Shown piece by piece: positions 25,201 through 36,418 of a stretch of 64,000 nucleotides of DNA; position 1 is the first letter of the stretch, and every line of letters begins with the position of its first letter. A model generated the notes under the pieces. It made no database searches, was not told where the DNA came from, and saw only the letters and a program-made list of their open reading frames with translations. Source of the DNA: Serinus canaria (Eukaryota; Chordata; Aves; Passeriformes; Fringillidae); NCBI RefSeq assembly GCF_022539315.1, contig NC_066334.1, positions 1,116,001-1,180,000 on the forward strand, read 5' to 3'. Both the position numbers and the translations under genes were made by a program.

Positions 25201-28200
25201 AACAGGACATCATAAAAGTGTCTCGGAGAGAAACACAAATCTTCAGGATGGGCTCCTGCCCCGTAAGAACATCTGGGAAAAGCTTTTTCTATAAATTTAA
25301 TCAGCAGTCACTCCAACAGTGATACTACACTGCTCTTCCCTAGGCTACCCAAGTAGCTGCAGGCTGAGGCAGCTATGAGCACAGCCACACCTAGATGTAC
25401 TTTGCCTCAATGGCTTGAAACTTAAAATAGAAGGATTAAAATATGCTCAGTGACATCTGGCAGATGTGCTGCTGTTACTATAGCAGCTGGAAGGTTTTCA
25501 ATTACTTAATCCCAAAATGAAAACTGTTCTTTTCCTTTGCCATTCCACACACACTAATACAAAACTGAGAGCTTCAGCCTCCAATCCCAATCTGACAAGA
25601 TACATAAAGAATTGCTTCGTAAAAATGTGGAGGGAAGTTGCCTTCATACACCAGGGCCTTCACAAGGCAGCACTTAGCACCAGTTAGAAATCCGAGACCA
25701 TGAAATCACTTATTTACGGAGAGAATTAATTTTAAACAGACTCTTTGCAAGGTCTTAGTGGCAGGAATCAGATTTTCTTCAAACACCAACTTTGAAGCTT
25801 TCATTCCCATCTCCCCTGTGGTGTGGACTGTTTGCAGAGTAGACAGAAAAATGAGCATGGACACTAGAAGAAAACACAGTGAAATTATATACCAAGTACC
25901 CAAGAAAGAAGCAGAAAAAAAGAGTTTTCTTTTATACTAGCATCTGACCACAGTAACAGAGAAAAATTGGAATAACAAAATATTAATATCCAAATATCAT
26001 TATAATCAAAAATCCCAACATGCTTTCAGGGGTTGCTTTCACCCCTGAGCACTCAGGGTCAGGTCAAGTGCTGCTCAAAGGTAAACCCTGGGTAAACACC
26101 AGCACTGCTGCAGAGGCACAGGCAGCAGCACCAAGGGTCTGTGATGCCCCAAGGAACCACAGTGACACTGCACCAGAAACCCCAGCCTCACCCCACAGTG
26201 ACACTGCACCAGAAACCCCAGCCTCACCCCACAGTGACACTGCACCAGAAACCCCAGCCTCACCCCACAGTGACACTGCACCAGAAACCCCAGCCTCACC
26301 CCACAGTGACACTGCACCAGAAACCCCAGCCTCACCCCACAGTGACACTGCACCAGAAACCCCAGCCTCACACCACAGACTGGTGAATCAACTGTGAGTC
26401 CTGAGGGCACAAACGTTTTCTCCCTCCTTTAAAAGGGGAAAGGGACAGGACTGGAAGCTGCTCTAAGATCACTCTGTGCAACTTCCCTGTGAAGGTGGGG
26501 AGGCCCTGGCACAGATTTCCCAGAGAAGCTGGAACTGCCCCATCCCTGGAAGTGTCCAGGGCCAAGTTGGACTGGATGAGCTTTAGATGCCTCCCACCCC
26601 AAACCATTCTGGGATTCTGTGATCAGTGATGCGCCAAGCTTTTAGACAAATCAGGGCTGCGCTTGCTTTAGAAGCTCCTGGATAAGAAATCAGCAATATT
26701 CTCATAACACAGAAAATGCCCCTCTGACAGGAAACTTTACCTTGTCTTACTGCAATTACATGTTCTGCTAATAAAACCAGTAACATTGCTGAAAAGAAGG
26801 ATTTAGCAGGAGTAAACACCACTCTCAGGGCTTTTGCAGCCCAGCTGTGAGGGTTGGCAATGCTGCTGCTTCACACCCACCCAGTACAGGCTGGCCAGTA
26901 CTGACGTCTGCTGGTCCAGCTCAGAAACAGAGGCAACCGAGAGCAGGAAGAGTTTCAGGGGTGTCTCACTGACAGGAGTGAAGAGAAAAGGAACCTGATC
27001 TTTCTCAAACCTCTTGCTATCCATTTATTATCACCAGGGATGTGCCAGCAGCCCTGAAAGGATTTTCTCAGAAAACTGTTTCTGATATAAAAAAACAACA
27101 AAGTCTTGTTCCCACCTACTGCTGTAAGTTCTCAAGGACCAAACTTCAGGATATCACTTGGCTACAGTCCCTTTCCCCTGGGCACTGCCACTGCATGCCA
27201 CCTCCAAAAAAGGGAGAGCTGGCACCTTATCAATGCACTAATGCAGAGGGTCAGGAAGTCGGGGCGTTTTGGGCTCATTTCCCATGGAGCAGAGCTCAGG
27301 AGGTCTGGCCTTTGCAGAGGCTGCAGATGGATTGTCACAGCTCTGCTCTCAGGTTCTCTTGCTCCAAGGGCCACCAAGAGCAGGCTGGCACAGCTGGTGG
27401 GGGACACCCCAGGAGGGCACAGCTCCCTGACTCAACCAGAGCCAACCAAGGGAACAGCAGGGCACAATGCACTTGGGAGGAGACCTGGATTCCTCAAGAG
27501 TTTCCTGTCTTTTTCTTCCAACAGAAGATAATTCCCCCTTAATTTGTAAATGGACATTGTATTCTGAGCTCTGCTAACATCATTACTAAAAATTGCTATT
27601 AGATTTTGGACTAAAAGTCTATTCTCAGAACAGTACTGCCCTCCTCTTCCAAGGAAAACATTTTTTATTGTCTGTACTGCCTCCCTGCACAGCCTGAGCC
27701 ATGAGCAGTTCATATTTACACTGCTTGGTCTGCTGCAAGACACAACTGGTAGAGCTGGATCTTCTGTAAGACCAGGAAAAATAACTTGGGGTTCCAACAA
27801 AGCTCACACAACAATACAGCTGTGTGCTCACATAATATCCATGTTCTCCAGCACTTAAAAAAAAAAAAGAACCCCAAAGGAGTTTGGAACAAGCCTTCTG
27901 GCCTGGTAGCCAAGACTGGATGGCCATGATACAACTGCCAAGCAAAAAAACACTTCAAAACAGGAATTTCAGGATTTTTGTATATTTAGACAAAGTCTAA
28001 TCCAGTTTTCACAAAGTGTAATCAAGTTTTATCATTATATAGACTGACTTTATCCTACTCATAACCATGTGAAGGATTATTTAAAAATACTGACATTGCA
28101 ATCCATACAATGATTCTTTCTGAAATATCCAATCTGTGGAATGACACAAACAATACAATTTCATCCTTGCCATTAAGAGAACAGCTATTCAAGCAGACCA

Positions 28201-31200
28201 GATGATGAAAGGCAGAAGAAAGCATGTTAACTGTTGCAGAATTCCAAGTGCCCTTTTCTTTAAAAAAAACTCTTATTATATGGAAATTAGAAGCATTTTA
28301 TTTTCAGATGTCAAAACAGAGGATTAGAGGAAAATGAAATCACTACACTGGGTTATTTACAAGCTTCCAGGCTGAATTTTGGTCAATCACAGACATACAT
28401 CAAAACATTTCTCTCCTGAAAAAAAAAAATTAACTTCAACACAGCAGCTTCACACACGCAAGTCAAGAAGCAAACAGCTTCCCTAGAATTACCTTCCAGT
28501 ATCAGGAAAATTACAGCCTTCAACTCAATTAAAACAACAACAGCTTCAAAACAAACCAAGGCATGAGGGCACATAAACCTCCCTCTCTTCCACACTGCTC
28601 TTTATTGTTTCTGTCCCCTGGAAACAGCACATAATAATAATTTGTCCAAAATTACAGCCTTTCAACAAAAAAAAAACACCTCTGTCAATCTTCTGTAAGT
28701 AATTGTCCTTCCAAATAAACAGCCATGAACTATCAATCAGTTAAACAAACAAACCAACCCTTTGAACAGGGTTTGGAGCCTGCAGGGTGGAGGAAGACCA
28801 CAGCAGTGTTTACTTCATCAGCCCTCCTCTGCAGAACTCTGCTGATGAAAGGGAAGAAATGGCTGTGAAGGCTTGTGAGGACACAGGAACTGAGGAAGGT
28901 CTGCAAGCGGGGAAGGAAAAGAAAACCAGGCTAGTTCAAGTCTCTGTTCCCAGCCGCCAAACAAACAGGTTTTCTGTAAGAAAGTAAACAGTAGCTTTTC
29001 TGCATGAAAATCAGTATCAGAATGGAAAAAGGAACAGAAAGTTAAATTATTTAAATGAATGGGTAAAAAGCCTCGAGGATGGTGCAAAGCCAGAGCCACC
29101 AGGACTTGGATTGTCTGTCAGAAACCCCCTGGTCGGCTAAGAAAGCACAAGCCAGTCCTCTGCACACAAACACGGAGCTCACAACTACCTCCGGAATGGA
29201 AGAAGAACAAAACCACCTGGATACAGCCTCATCATTAGCAAAACAAATAAATATCATGCTAATAAAAACGAGGTGACCACAAGCTCCTCATAACAATGGC
29301 TCAATGTTCTGAGCAGGCATAAAAAGGTTTACCTACTCTTTGAAATGAAATCCTGTCCTAACAACGCCTGACAACATCCTCTGTTTGGAACTAACAGGAA
29401 AAAGTTAATACCAAATTACAAGATCCACACAGGTAGTGACCAAGAGCTCAAAAGCATAATACAGCATTTCAAAAGATGCAACACAAGATAAATATTTATT
29501 CTGGAAGCTTTAGTGGCAGGAGATCAAGTTTTTTTCAGGAGCCTGGTCTCCAACTAAAACAGTATTGCACAACTACAAACAGAGCTAAGGACAAACCCTG
29601 ACTTACACAGGGAATCCTGATGGGCTAAGGACAGGCAGCATAGCCCCAGCTGGAATTTAAACCACATTTTTGCTAATAAAGCCAGCCTGGGAGCTCTACC
29701 TCCCCTTCTCACCCTTTTCTGTTTCCCATGTCCCTCAGCCCTCAAACTAATCCACAGGAGTTATCTGTCCACAGCTCTCACAGACACTGGGAAATATGTT
29801 GTGCATGCACGGCTCCAGAAATTCAGTGCTTCCCTTTATTTAGAGAGTCTGGAATGGGAAAACACTGGGCTAATCACAATGTTTGTTTTTCCCCAGCCAC
29901 TGGCTGGGAAGATCTCCCTGGCTGTAGCACTTAGGAAGGAGTGTTTAAGGAGTGTTTGGGAGGGAAATTGTGGCCACCAAAGGGAAAAGTCCGACAAAAA
30001 ATACGTTTTCCAAGTCCTGTATCCCATGTAACAACTATATCCTCAAGTAAAAACATATATTTTCTTTCCAGTACAACAGCCACTCTTGATAATTTATATT
30101 GGAAACTCCAGCAAACTTTGCAGTAATATTACAAAACCAATCAACCTAACCACTCACAGTTTTAATGTCCCTGCAGAGAAAACAATCATTCCCACTGGGA
30201 TACCACAGAAAAATGTGTGTTGTCAGCGCACAATTCATGCAGGAGGTTGCCAGCACAAATGCTTCAGCTACTGATCAACTGTAAAAGCACACAAACCAGA
30301 AAAGTGCCCTCACACAGGAAGAGAACCACATGTCCAAGCCCACCCCATTGGGTTTGGTGGGAAGATAAAGAGATGCAGCACAGGTGACCCTTTCGGGCAG
30401 CCTGATGGAAAACATGAATTTGACTGAGATCTCTCCTCAGCATCCTCATGAGGCCAACACTGGGAATCCTCAGACTAGAGCCCCAGTGCACAACGCAAAG
30501 CAGGTTCTCGTTGTTCTGTTACTCCTTCAGGCTGGAAGAAAACACCAAATCCAAACAAAGGCCCACAGCAGAGCCAGGAGTGCAGGTGACAGGCACCAAG
30601 CTGAGTGCTGCACACACCTGAAGGACAGGGCTGTCCAGAGGGACCCGGGCAAGCTCCAGGAGTGGCCCATGGGAATCCCAAGAAGTTTAACAAGAGCAGG
30701 TGCTGCACGTGGATCAGGACAGCCCCCAGGATCAATCCAGGCTGAGGGATGAAGAGATCAGGAGCAGCCCTAAAGAGAAAGACCTGGGGGTGCTGTGGGT
30801 GAAAGCTGGACACGACCCAGGCAGAAACTCCCCGTGCCCTGGGCTGATCCCCCAGCATGGGCTGCAGAAAGGGGGGGACTCTGCCCCACTCAGGTGGGGC
30901 CCCAGCTTCAGAGCTGCCTTCAGCCCTGGAAGGACCTGGAACTGCTGGAGAGAGTCCAGAGGAGGCAGCAGGAAGATCAGAGGGATGGAGCAGCTCTGCT
31001 GGGAGGAAAGGCTGAGAGAATTGAGATTGTTCAGCCTGAAAAAAAGAAGGTTTTGGGGTGACCTCATTGCAGCCTTCCAGTACCTGAAGGGAGCTGACAG
31101 GAAAGAGGGAAAGAAACTGTTTGCAAGAGCCTGGAGAGACAGGACAAGGGGGAATGGCTTCCCAATGACAGAGGCAGGATATGGTTGGATAATGCAAAAA

Positions 31201-32868
31201 AATTTTTCCCTGTGAGGCTGGTAAGGTCCTGTGAGGATTTTCCAGGGCAGCTGTGGCTGCTCCTGGATCCCTGCAGTCCAAGGCCAGGCTGGATGGGGCT
31301 GGGAGCAGCGTGGGATGGTGGAAGGTGCTCCTGCTATGGCAGAGGGTGGGACAAGATGAGTTGTAAGGTCCCTTCCAGCACAAACCACTCTGGGATTCTG
31401 TGAAATCAATCCTGTATCCTCTTCCTTCAGCCTCCAGGGCAGAGGATGTACAGGATTCTGACATGTACAGCTGCAGTGTGGAACGAGTTCCTGTTTATAA
31501 TTTGGCATACTTAATATTTTATGATAAAGCAACCAATGCTATGGAAACATAAACATGTCCAGATATGTTTGTCAGACAAACCTGAGTAGAATTTCATAAG
31601 GAAAAACACTGCTCTGGAGCACTTGACACTTTTCAAAGGTCTGTTATAAACAATGGAAGTTTCAGTTTACTTAAAATTATTAAACATCTTTTCTAATGGA
31701 AAAGTATTAGGCAACTAAAACCCCCGAGTTCCTCATCAGCTTTCAAGCACAAGGCCCCTGCAGCCTCAAGAAATAAACATTCACATTTCCCAGATATTAT
31801 TTATGGTTCTAAAAGAGACATCTGCACCAACATGGAATGACATGTTGTGTCAGACACTGCATTTCTTGCTCTACACACTGCATTTGAAGATTTGGGTTTG
31901 TAAACATATTTTGTGAAGCCACAAACTCTGCCTGGTGTCACTTTGCAGCCGGTCACAGGGTGAGCATGCTGCTGCCACCACCACCCCTAAAACTCACAGC
32001 ACTCGGTGAAACCCCGGCAGTGCTTTGCTGCAGAAAACTGAGGCATGTGCGTAACTCTCACTTTAAGGGCAAATAAATACGGGGGGAAACCAACAGAACT
32101 GTTCCTCTGCTTGACGAAAAGGCAGAGCTACAGGGCTGGGACAGGGACGGCGCTTCTCAATGTCACACTCCACACGCTGTACTAAGTGACACGTGCCAAA
32201 GCCCTCAGCGTGTCACGCTGCCTATCGCCTTTAATAAACGCAGCCCCCTCGCACACGGAGCGCCGTGAGCAGCACTGCACAGACTGATTCCAAACCCACC
32301 GGCGCAGCAAAGCCGAAGGCGGCCGAGGTCGCGGCACGCCAGGAGCCGGTCGTGCCTGCCCGCCGCTCATTCATTCCGGCCGGGAGGCCACCCAGATTTC
32401 CTACGGAGCCCAGATTTCCCACGGAAACCTCTTACCTTCACCACAGGGAGTAGCCAGAGGTCAAACACGCCCGGACCGCGGTAAGCCGGGGCCGGGCCGG
32501 GACGCAGAGCAGGGAGCGGGCCCGGCAGGGGTCCGAGCCCGCGGCCAAGGTCACCTTGCCAGGCCCGGGGCCGCCGGCTCTACCCGACGCCGGGGACAGC
32601 CATGAGGGCGGGTCCTCCGGACATCCTGAGCCCCTCCCGGGCTCACAACCGCCGTAAGGCGAACCTGGGTCGGCGGGGGACGGTGGGCCCCGCGCCGCGG
32701 GGACACGCCGGCGGCCGCTCTCCCAGGTTCGGGGAGCCCGGGGGGACCACCACCGCTCTTCCCCGGGTCCTCCCGCTCCGCCGTGTCCCTCCCGCCCTTA
32801 CCCAGCTTGACGGCGGAGTCTGCCACACACCGGTCCCACTTCCTGCCCAGGTCGCCCTCCGACGCCAT
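16289..32868 (-). CDS. MICOS10: MICOS10 (MIC10/MINOS1), complete coding span, four exons
   Basis: MIC10 is a small inner-membrane protein that oligomerises through glycine motifs and bends the membrane at mitochondrial crista junctions as a core MICOS subunit. Four minus-strand exons (67, 48, 110 and 9 coding bases) join in phase to 77 residues plus TGA, against about 76-78 in mammals. The N-terminus carries the family segment GRKWDRC. Two hydrophobic segments follow, each with a GxGxGxG-type run: GAGFGLG in exon 2 and GSGMGLG in exon 3. Then come the hallmark [11 protein letters not shown] and a C-terminal YLLHGKFVK ending in Glu-Gln. All three introns have GT-AG ends. No frame break or missing motif is seen, so the gene looks intact. 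It is divergent from CAPZB and upstream of the presumed NBL1 promoter, the known vertebrate gene order. Confidence 0.95.
17150..17218 (+). mobile_element. Short CR1-like 3' tail
   Basis: GACCTCCCTGAAGTCCTTTC followed by CAACTCAAGTTCTCATGTGATCC resembles the last 50-70 bases of a diverged CR1. The match is short, so the call is weak. Confidence 0.4.
19121..20532 (+). mobile_element. Solo LTR of an avian ERVL-like endogenous retrovirus, expanded by an internal VNTR
   Basis: The block begins TGTGCTGGTTTTGCA and ends in CA, the LTR terminal form. Inside are LTR-like modules in plus orientation: 'GGCTTCTGTGAGAAG' and 'AAGCTTCC' near the left end, a segment around 19300-19330 leading to TTAAGAAGAAAACC, and a poly(A) hexamer AATAAA near 20360. 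The right third (TTATCTAAACTCATGAACC through CAGCTGTGACAGGGG) matches my recollection of abundant avian ERVL-type LTRs. No retroviral gene lies beside it, so it is a solo LTR. Flanking pentamers (CATTG left, TGTTG right) agree at only three of five positions, so a clean target duplication is not shown. Confidence 0.65.
19511..19942. repeat. 40-bp minisatellite (about 10.8 copies) inside the LTR
   Basis: The module TGGGGGATGCAGAGATCCAC plus CCCCAGCCAATGGGGATCCC recurs at exactly 40-bp spacing: starts at 19521, 19561, 19601, 19641, 19681, 19721, 19761, 19801, 19841 and 19881, then a degenerate copy. Two unit subtypes (TGGGGGATGC and CAGGGCATGC) alternate in the left part and become homogeneous to the right, as expected from unequal exchange. 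The unit lacks a stop codon in all six frames, which creates long false open frames of up to 334 codons. Confidence 0.95.
20546..20655 (-). CDS. MICOS10: MICOS10 exon 3 (second transmembrane segment and C-terminal hallmark)
   Basis: This 110-bp exon has acceptor TCTTCCACAG and donor GTAAGTAT at 20545. It completes the split arginine and then encodes 36 residues: [30 protein letters not shown] and HGKFVK. It ends on a codon boundary. Only 13 intron bases separate its donor from the edge of an LTR-type insertion (see 19121-20532). Confidence 0.96.
21231..21278 (-). CDS. MICOS10: MICOS10 exon 2 (first transmembrane segment)
   Basis: This 48-bp exon has acceptor TTCTTACAG ending at 21279 and donor GTAAGTAC beginning at 21230. 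It completes a split glycine codon, then encodes [15 protein letters not shown] and the first base of an arginine codon. It holds the first glycine-rich motif and the first hydrophobic segment. It is too short to stand out as an open frame; I identified it from the splice sites and the family sequence. Confidence 0.95.
26159..26380. repeat. 36-bp minisatellite, six copies
   Basis: The unit is CAGTGACACTGCACCAGAAA followed by CCCCAGCCTCACCCCA. It recurs six times with almost no divergence; only the last copy changes (CACACCACAG). Because 36 is a multiple of three, each frame repeats a 12-residue peptide (for example [12 protein letters not shown] on plus). The near-identity suggests recent expansion and likely length polymorphism. 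It lies in MICOS10 intron 1. Confidence 0.95.
26425..26625 (+). mobile_element. CR1 LINE, 3' end
   Basis: It reads CCCTGTGAAGGTGGGGAGG, TTTCCCAGAGAAGCTGGA, ATCCCTGGAAGTGTCCAGGG, and a terminal CCATTCTGGGATTCTGTGATC. It is a 5'-truncated sense copy immediately right of the 36-bp minisatellite. Confidence 0.88.
30620..31412 (+). mobile_element. CR1 LINE, about 0.8 kb, longest copy in the window
   Basis: This is a continuous plus-strand CR1 including the end of the ORF2 region (GACCTGGGGGTGCTGTGGG through CCCAGCATGGGCTGCAG), GGAACTGCTGGAGAGAGTCC, TTGTTCAGCCTG(A), GACCTCATTGCAGCCTTCCA and the 3' tail ending CTCTGGGATTCTGTGAAAT. The frame is broken and the element is 5'-truncated, so it is inactive. 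The 329-codon open frame on the minus strand here is antisense to the repeat and not a gene. Confidence 0.92.
32802..32868 (-). CDS. MICOS10: MICOS10 coding exon 1
   Basis: The ATG is at 32868-32866. It sits in a CpG island and is preceded by GGGCAAG. The exon encodes 22 residues ([14 protein letters not shown], then VADSAVKL) plus one base of a glycine codon. The donor is GTAAGG at 32801. I chose this ATG over the upstream in-frame ATG at 32925 because the protein then has the family's usual length and N-terminus, and because AAGATGGCG is a typical initiator context. Confidence 0.95.
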
Positions 32869-33173
32869 CTTGCCCGTCCCCTCACCTCCTCCCCCGCGCA
32901 ACTCTCGCGAGGCCTGGTGCTCCACCTATCGCCCGCACCGGCAGATCTCGCGGGATCTCGCTGCCATTGCCATGGTAACCAACTGGCGGGTGTCATGGCC
33001 GCCGCGCCCGACCTTGGGCTCGGCCCAAAATCCCTTTTTTCGCCTTAGGATCCGGCCCAAATGCCATTTCCCCTCATAAGACCGTGCTCGCCACGTCCCC
33101 ATCCCGTCCCGGACTCCATCTCTCCGTCTAGAGCTCCCGCTGTGTCCTTGTTAGTCCTCGCCTCCCTCAGGCT

Positions 33174-33260
33174 ATGGCAGCATCCCTCCCTCCTCGCAGG
33201 TGCCCGGGTTGGGCCCGCGCCCGCCGCCCCCCTGCCCGCAGGGCTCTCGCCTCATCCATG
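33174..33260 (+). ncRNA. Possible divergent transcript exon opposite MICOS10
   Basis: On the plus strand of the MICOS10 island the sequence runs to CTCATCCATG followed by GTAAGAG at 33261, a strong splice donor. A second weaker donor (CTCGCAG then GTGCCC) lies near 33200. Nothing downstream is recognisable as coding. A short divergent non-coding RNA, as is common at CpG promoters, would explain the donor. I see no conserved frame, so this is a weak call. Confidence 0.25.
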
Positions 33261-33765
33261 GTAAGAGCCAGGCTGTGCTGCAGGGCCGAGTTTCTCACTG
33301 CAGCGTTGGGTACAGCACTGGACACACACTCCCGTGTAGGTTTTCCCTGTCCTACATCCTGCACAGCTCCTGCGTCACCTCAGCAGGTGGAAGAACACTC
33401 CGGGAAGGTGGCAGAGCTCTGGACAGGTGCTCAAGGAGGGCTCGGAGTCTCCCTCGCTGGAGACATTCCTGTGTCACCTGCCCCAGGTGTGCCTGCCTTG
33501 GCAGGGAGGTTGAAATGAGTGATCACCAGAAATCCCCTGCAGCCCTAATAATTCTGTGATTTTTACTCTCTGGCCTCGGCTGCTCTTCAGGGCCTGAAAT
33601 GAGATACAGCTGTGTGACAGCTGGTGTCAATCCCTATCAATATCCCAGAAAGAGCAATCTGGGCCCCCCACATTCTTGTTTATTTGAGAAAAGGAGCCAA
33701 ATAATTTCGGCAAGATCATTCAGTTCCATTCAAGAAGTTAATCCACACAATAGGTTGATAACGAG

Positions 33766-33985
33766 AATCACAGAATTGCAGAATGGTTTGGGTTGGGAGG
33801 AATATTAAAGCTCATCCAGTCCCCCCCCTGCCATGGCAGGGACACCTTCCACTGTCCCAGGTTATTCCAAGCCCTGTCCAGCCTGGCCTTGGATACTGCC
33901 AGGCATCCAGGGGCAGCCACAGCTGCTCTGGGTACCTGTGCCAGGGTCTCAGCACCTTCACGGGGAAGAATTTCACCCTTGTATA
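33766..33985 (-). mobile_element. CR1 LINE, 3' end
   Basis: The plus strand starts AATCACAGAATTGCAGAATG, then GTTTGGGTTGGGAGG and CTGCCATGGCAGGGACACCT, so the CR1 3' end points left on the minus strand. It runs to the 'GGGGAAGAATTTCACCC' region. Confidence 0.9.
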
Positions 33986-35914
33986 TAGATGTATATATTT
34001 CCTAATTTTGGGGGAGGAGGTTGTGGGAGGAGTTCCCACTGATCTCTGGGGCTTCAGCCCATCCTGCAGCCTGCTCCAGCTTTGTGGAGCCGGCAACACC
34101 TCTGGATGTCTCCAAACCTACTAGAATGAATTCTTGTGTTGCAAATGGTGTGTAGGCTGCCTGGAAGACATTCTCTAGAAGCCTTGTGGAAAAAAACCCA
34201 GGGTGTTTGTCAAGTGCTAATGTCCTCATTCACACTGGGAGGCAATTTTTAGCTGTGATTACTTGTTTTGATGTCTTCAAATTCAAATTTCTCTATGGAG
34301 GTGGAGGAGGCTCTGCTGCTTCATAAAACTGCAAGTTCTTTTGCAAGTCAATTACAGACTAAAGCCACAAACAGAAGAGAAAAATTCTTGAAGTTGGCAA
34401 AAATTTCATTAAGTTATTGTTGGTACAGGTCTTTAATTTATCTTAAAAGTACAACTGGTTTTGATCTAGAGTCAGGATGGAAAGGTTTTACTTTTCATTC
34501 ATTTGGTTCAATTCCTTCACATATCACTTTTAATAACAATTAACCATTATTTTCTCTTCCTTATAAAATCTAAATGGCTTTTAAAAACTTATCTTAAAAG
34601 GCACTATTTAAACGGAGCCCCTGGAGGTTCAAGAGGTTTCCCTGGAGAAGGCAGCCCTTGTTCTGGAAGGGGATCTTTCTTTTCTCTACCTCCCCCTGCA
34701 ATTTGCTCAAATCAGTCTGCATTGCTGCATAGTTGGTATCCAAAATAGAACCACGCATCAAGTTACTTATAAAAATACCAACATGATCCAGCAGTTTTTT
34801 CCCCAAATAGCTCCAGAAGTGCTTTCTGAAACCACTGCCCCAGTGGTGCCAGCTCCACCCTCCCGTTTCCAAACAGCTCTGGAAAATATCATGAGGGGAA
34901 AGATAATTTGAAGCCTCCAAAATAATTATTTAATTTTCATCCTGAAAATCATATTCCAGAAGGTAGTGTTTAAAACCAACACAGAAATGTGGTCTTCTGT
35001 TGGCAAAAACAAATGCTCAGTGCAGGCCAGTGTAGTCTCACTTCACACTTACTCATTTTCAGGCTGCTGGGCTCCCTGGAAAACACTGATTTTTGGGATG
35101 AAGGAAGCACTGGTGAGCAGCTGGATTGTGAGGCACTTCATAAAGGGTTGTGTTGCTGTGTCTCAATGGATCCTGACAGCCTCACCTCCTCAGGACCTGG
35201 TGCATTAAACCCTTTCCAAGGGGATGGAATAGTTCAGGGTAATTGTTTTGAATGTTCAGCTTCCTTTGGAGAAATCACTCTGCTGCTTTTAAATCCCAGA
35301 GTCACTGAGTGATCAGAGGGGGGTCTGGAAAACGTTATCCATTAAGGATCTAGAGCACATTCTCTGTACCCCTTCCCCACCCCAGGGAAAAATTAAGGCA
35401 GGAGGGAATGTGTCCAAAGACAGGCTTTTCTTTTTATTGCTATAGTTACTTGGCAGTTGGGCCTTTGCAGTGTAATATCAAGTATTTATTATTGTGGGAC
35501 TCCAAGGTGATGTTTGGAACATGCGGTTTTGAAAAACCTTCTTTGCATTTTACAGCTCAGCATGTGCTGTCCCAGGATTCCTCCCTCCCCTTGCTCTCCT
35601 CTCCTTTCTTTCCAGTAAATAAGTGTATGAATAAATGGAGGAAATGAAGCCAGAAAGCTCCAAAATGAGCCCTGTATTTCTCTGGTGGAAGTCACCTTCT
35701 AGGTGAAGTAGGTTCAGCCCTTGTATCCCCAGATTTGTTAACAATACACCTGCCTGAGTGTGTGTGGAATTAAGAATTGCTAACTAGGAGTTAGACACTG
35801 GTTGGGTTTGCAGCAGAAGGCCATCAGATAAGGCAGAGGCAGGACTGGGGATCTCAGATTAATAAGTACCATTCTTCAAAATTTCTGCTTCCTTGGTGTC
35901 CCATGGAAGATCCA

Positions 35915-36418
35915 TGCAGAGGGCATGTCCATGCTGTGTCCAGTTCTGTGTCCTCACCACAAGAAGGACCTGGAGGGGCTGGAGTGTGTCCAGGGAAGGG
36001 AATGGAACTGGGGAAGGGGCTGGAGCCCCAGGAGAGGCTGAGGGAGCTGGGAAGGGGCTCAGCCTGGAGAAAAGGAGGTTCGGGGGGGCCCTTGTGGCTC
36101 TGCACAATTCCTGCCAGGAGGGGACAGCCGGGGGGGTTGGGCTCTGCTCCCATGGAACAGGGACAGGGGGAGAGGGAACTGCTTCAGGCTGGGCCAGGGC
36201 AGGCTCAAGGTGGACACCAGGAGGAATTTCTGCATGGAAAGAGTGCTCAGGCCTTGGCAGGGGCTGCCCAGAGGCAGCCCCTGTCCCTTGAGGTGTCCAA
36301 GGAACGACTGGACATGGCACTCAGTGCTCTGGGCTGGGGACAAAGTGGGGATAAGCCACAGTTTGGACTCCATGGGCTGGGAGGCCTTTTCCAGCCAGAA
36401 GGGTTCTATGGTTCCATT
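35915..36418 (+). mobile_element. CR1 LINE, about 0.5 kb
   Basis: The plus strand reads GGACCTGGAGGGGCTGGAGT, AGGCTGAGGGAGCTGGGAAG, CTCAGCCTGGAGAAAAGGAG, GGACACCAGGAGGAATTTCT, GAGGTGTCCAAGGAACGACT and AGAAGGGTTCTATGGTTCC. This is the complete 3' part of a CR1 of a different subfamily from the 30.6-kb copy. Confidence 0.9.

Larger units (their letters stand above)
21279..32801 (-). other. MICOS10: MICOS10 intron 1 (11.5 kb)
   Basis: This intron runs from the exon 1 donor to the exon 2 acceptor. It contains a six-copy 36-bp minisatellite (26159-26380), a CR1 3' fragment (26425-26625), the longest CR1 of the window (30620-31412) and otherwise AT-rich single-copy sequence. Open frames of 60-130 codons inside it show no family signature, and I do not call them genes. 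Confidence 0.85.
32230..33265. promoter_or_regulatory. MICOS10: MICOS10 CpG-island promoter with YY1-like and TCTCGCGAGA-like sites
   Basis: This is a dense CpG segment without a TATA box around the MICOS10 start codon. On the minus strand GCAAGATGGCGTC (32871-32859) overlaps the ATG and matches a YY1-type initiator element. Upstream of the ATG are TCTCGCGAGG (32903-32912, plus-strand reading) and TCTCGCGGGA (32946-32955), each one base from the TCTCGCGAGA element bound by BANP in mammals. Both arrangements are typical of constitutive housekeeping and mitochondrial genes. Factor binding is inferred from motif similarity only. Confidence 0.8.

Noticed and set aside
26020..26397. 125-codon plus frame with a 12-residue repeat
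   Set aside because: It is the translation of the 36-bp minisatellite in an intron; every frame through the array is open.
30475..31532. 329- and 266-codon minus-strand frames
   Set aside because: They are antisense to the 0.8-kb CR1 element; the peptides are translated repeat.
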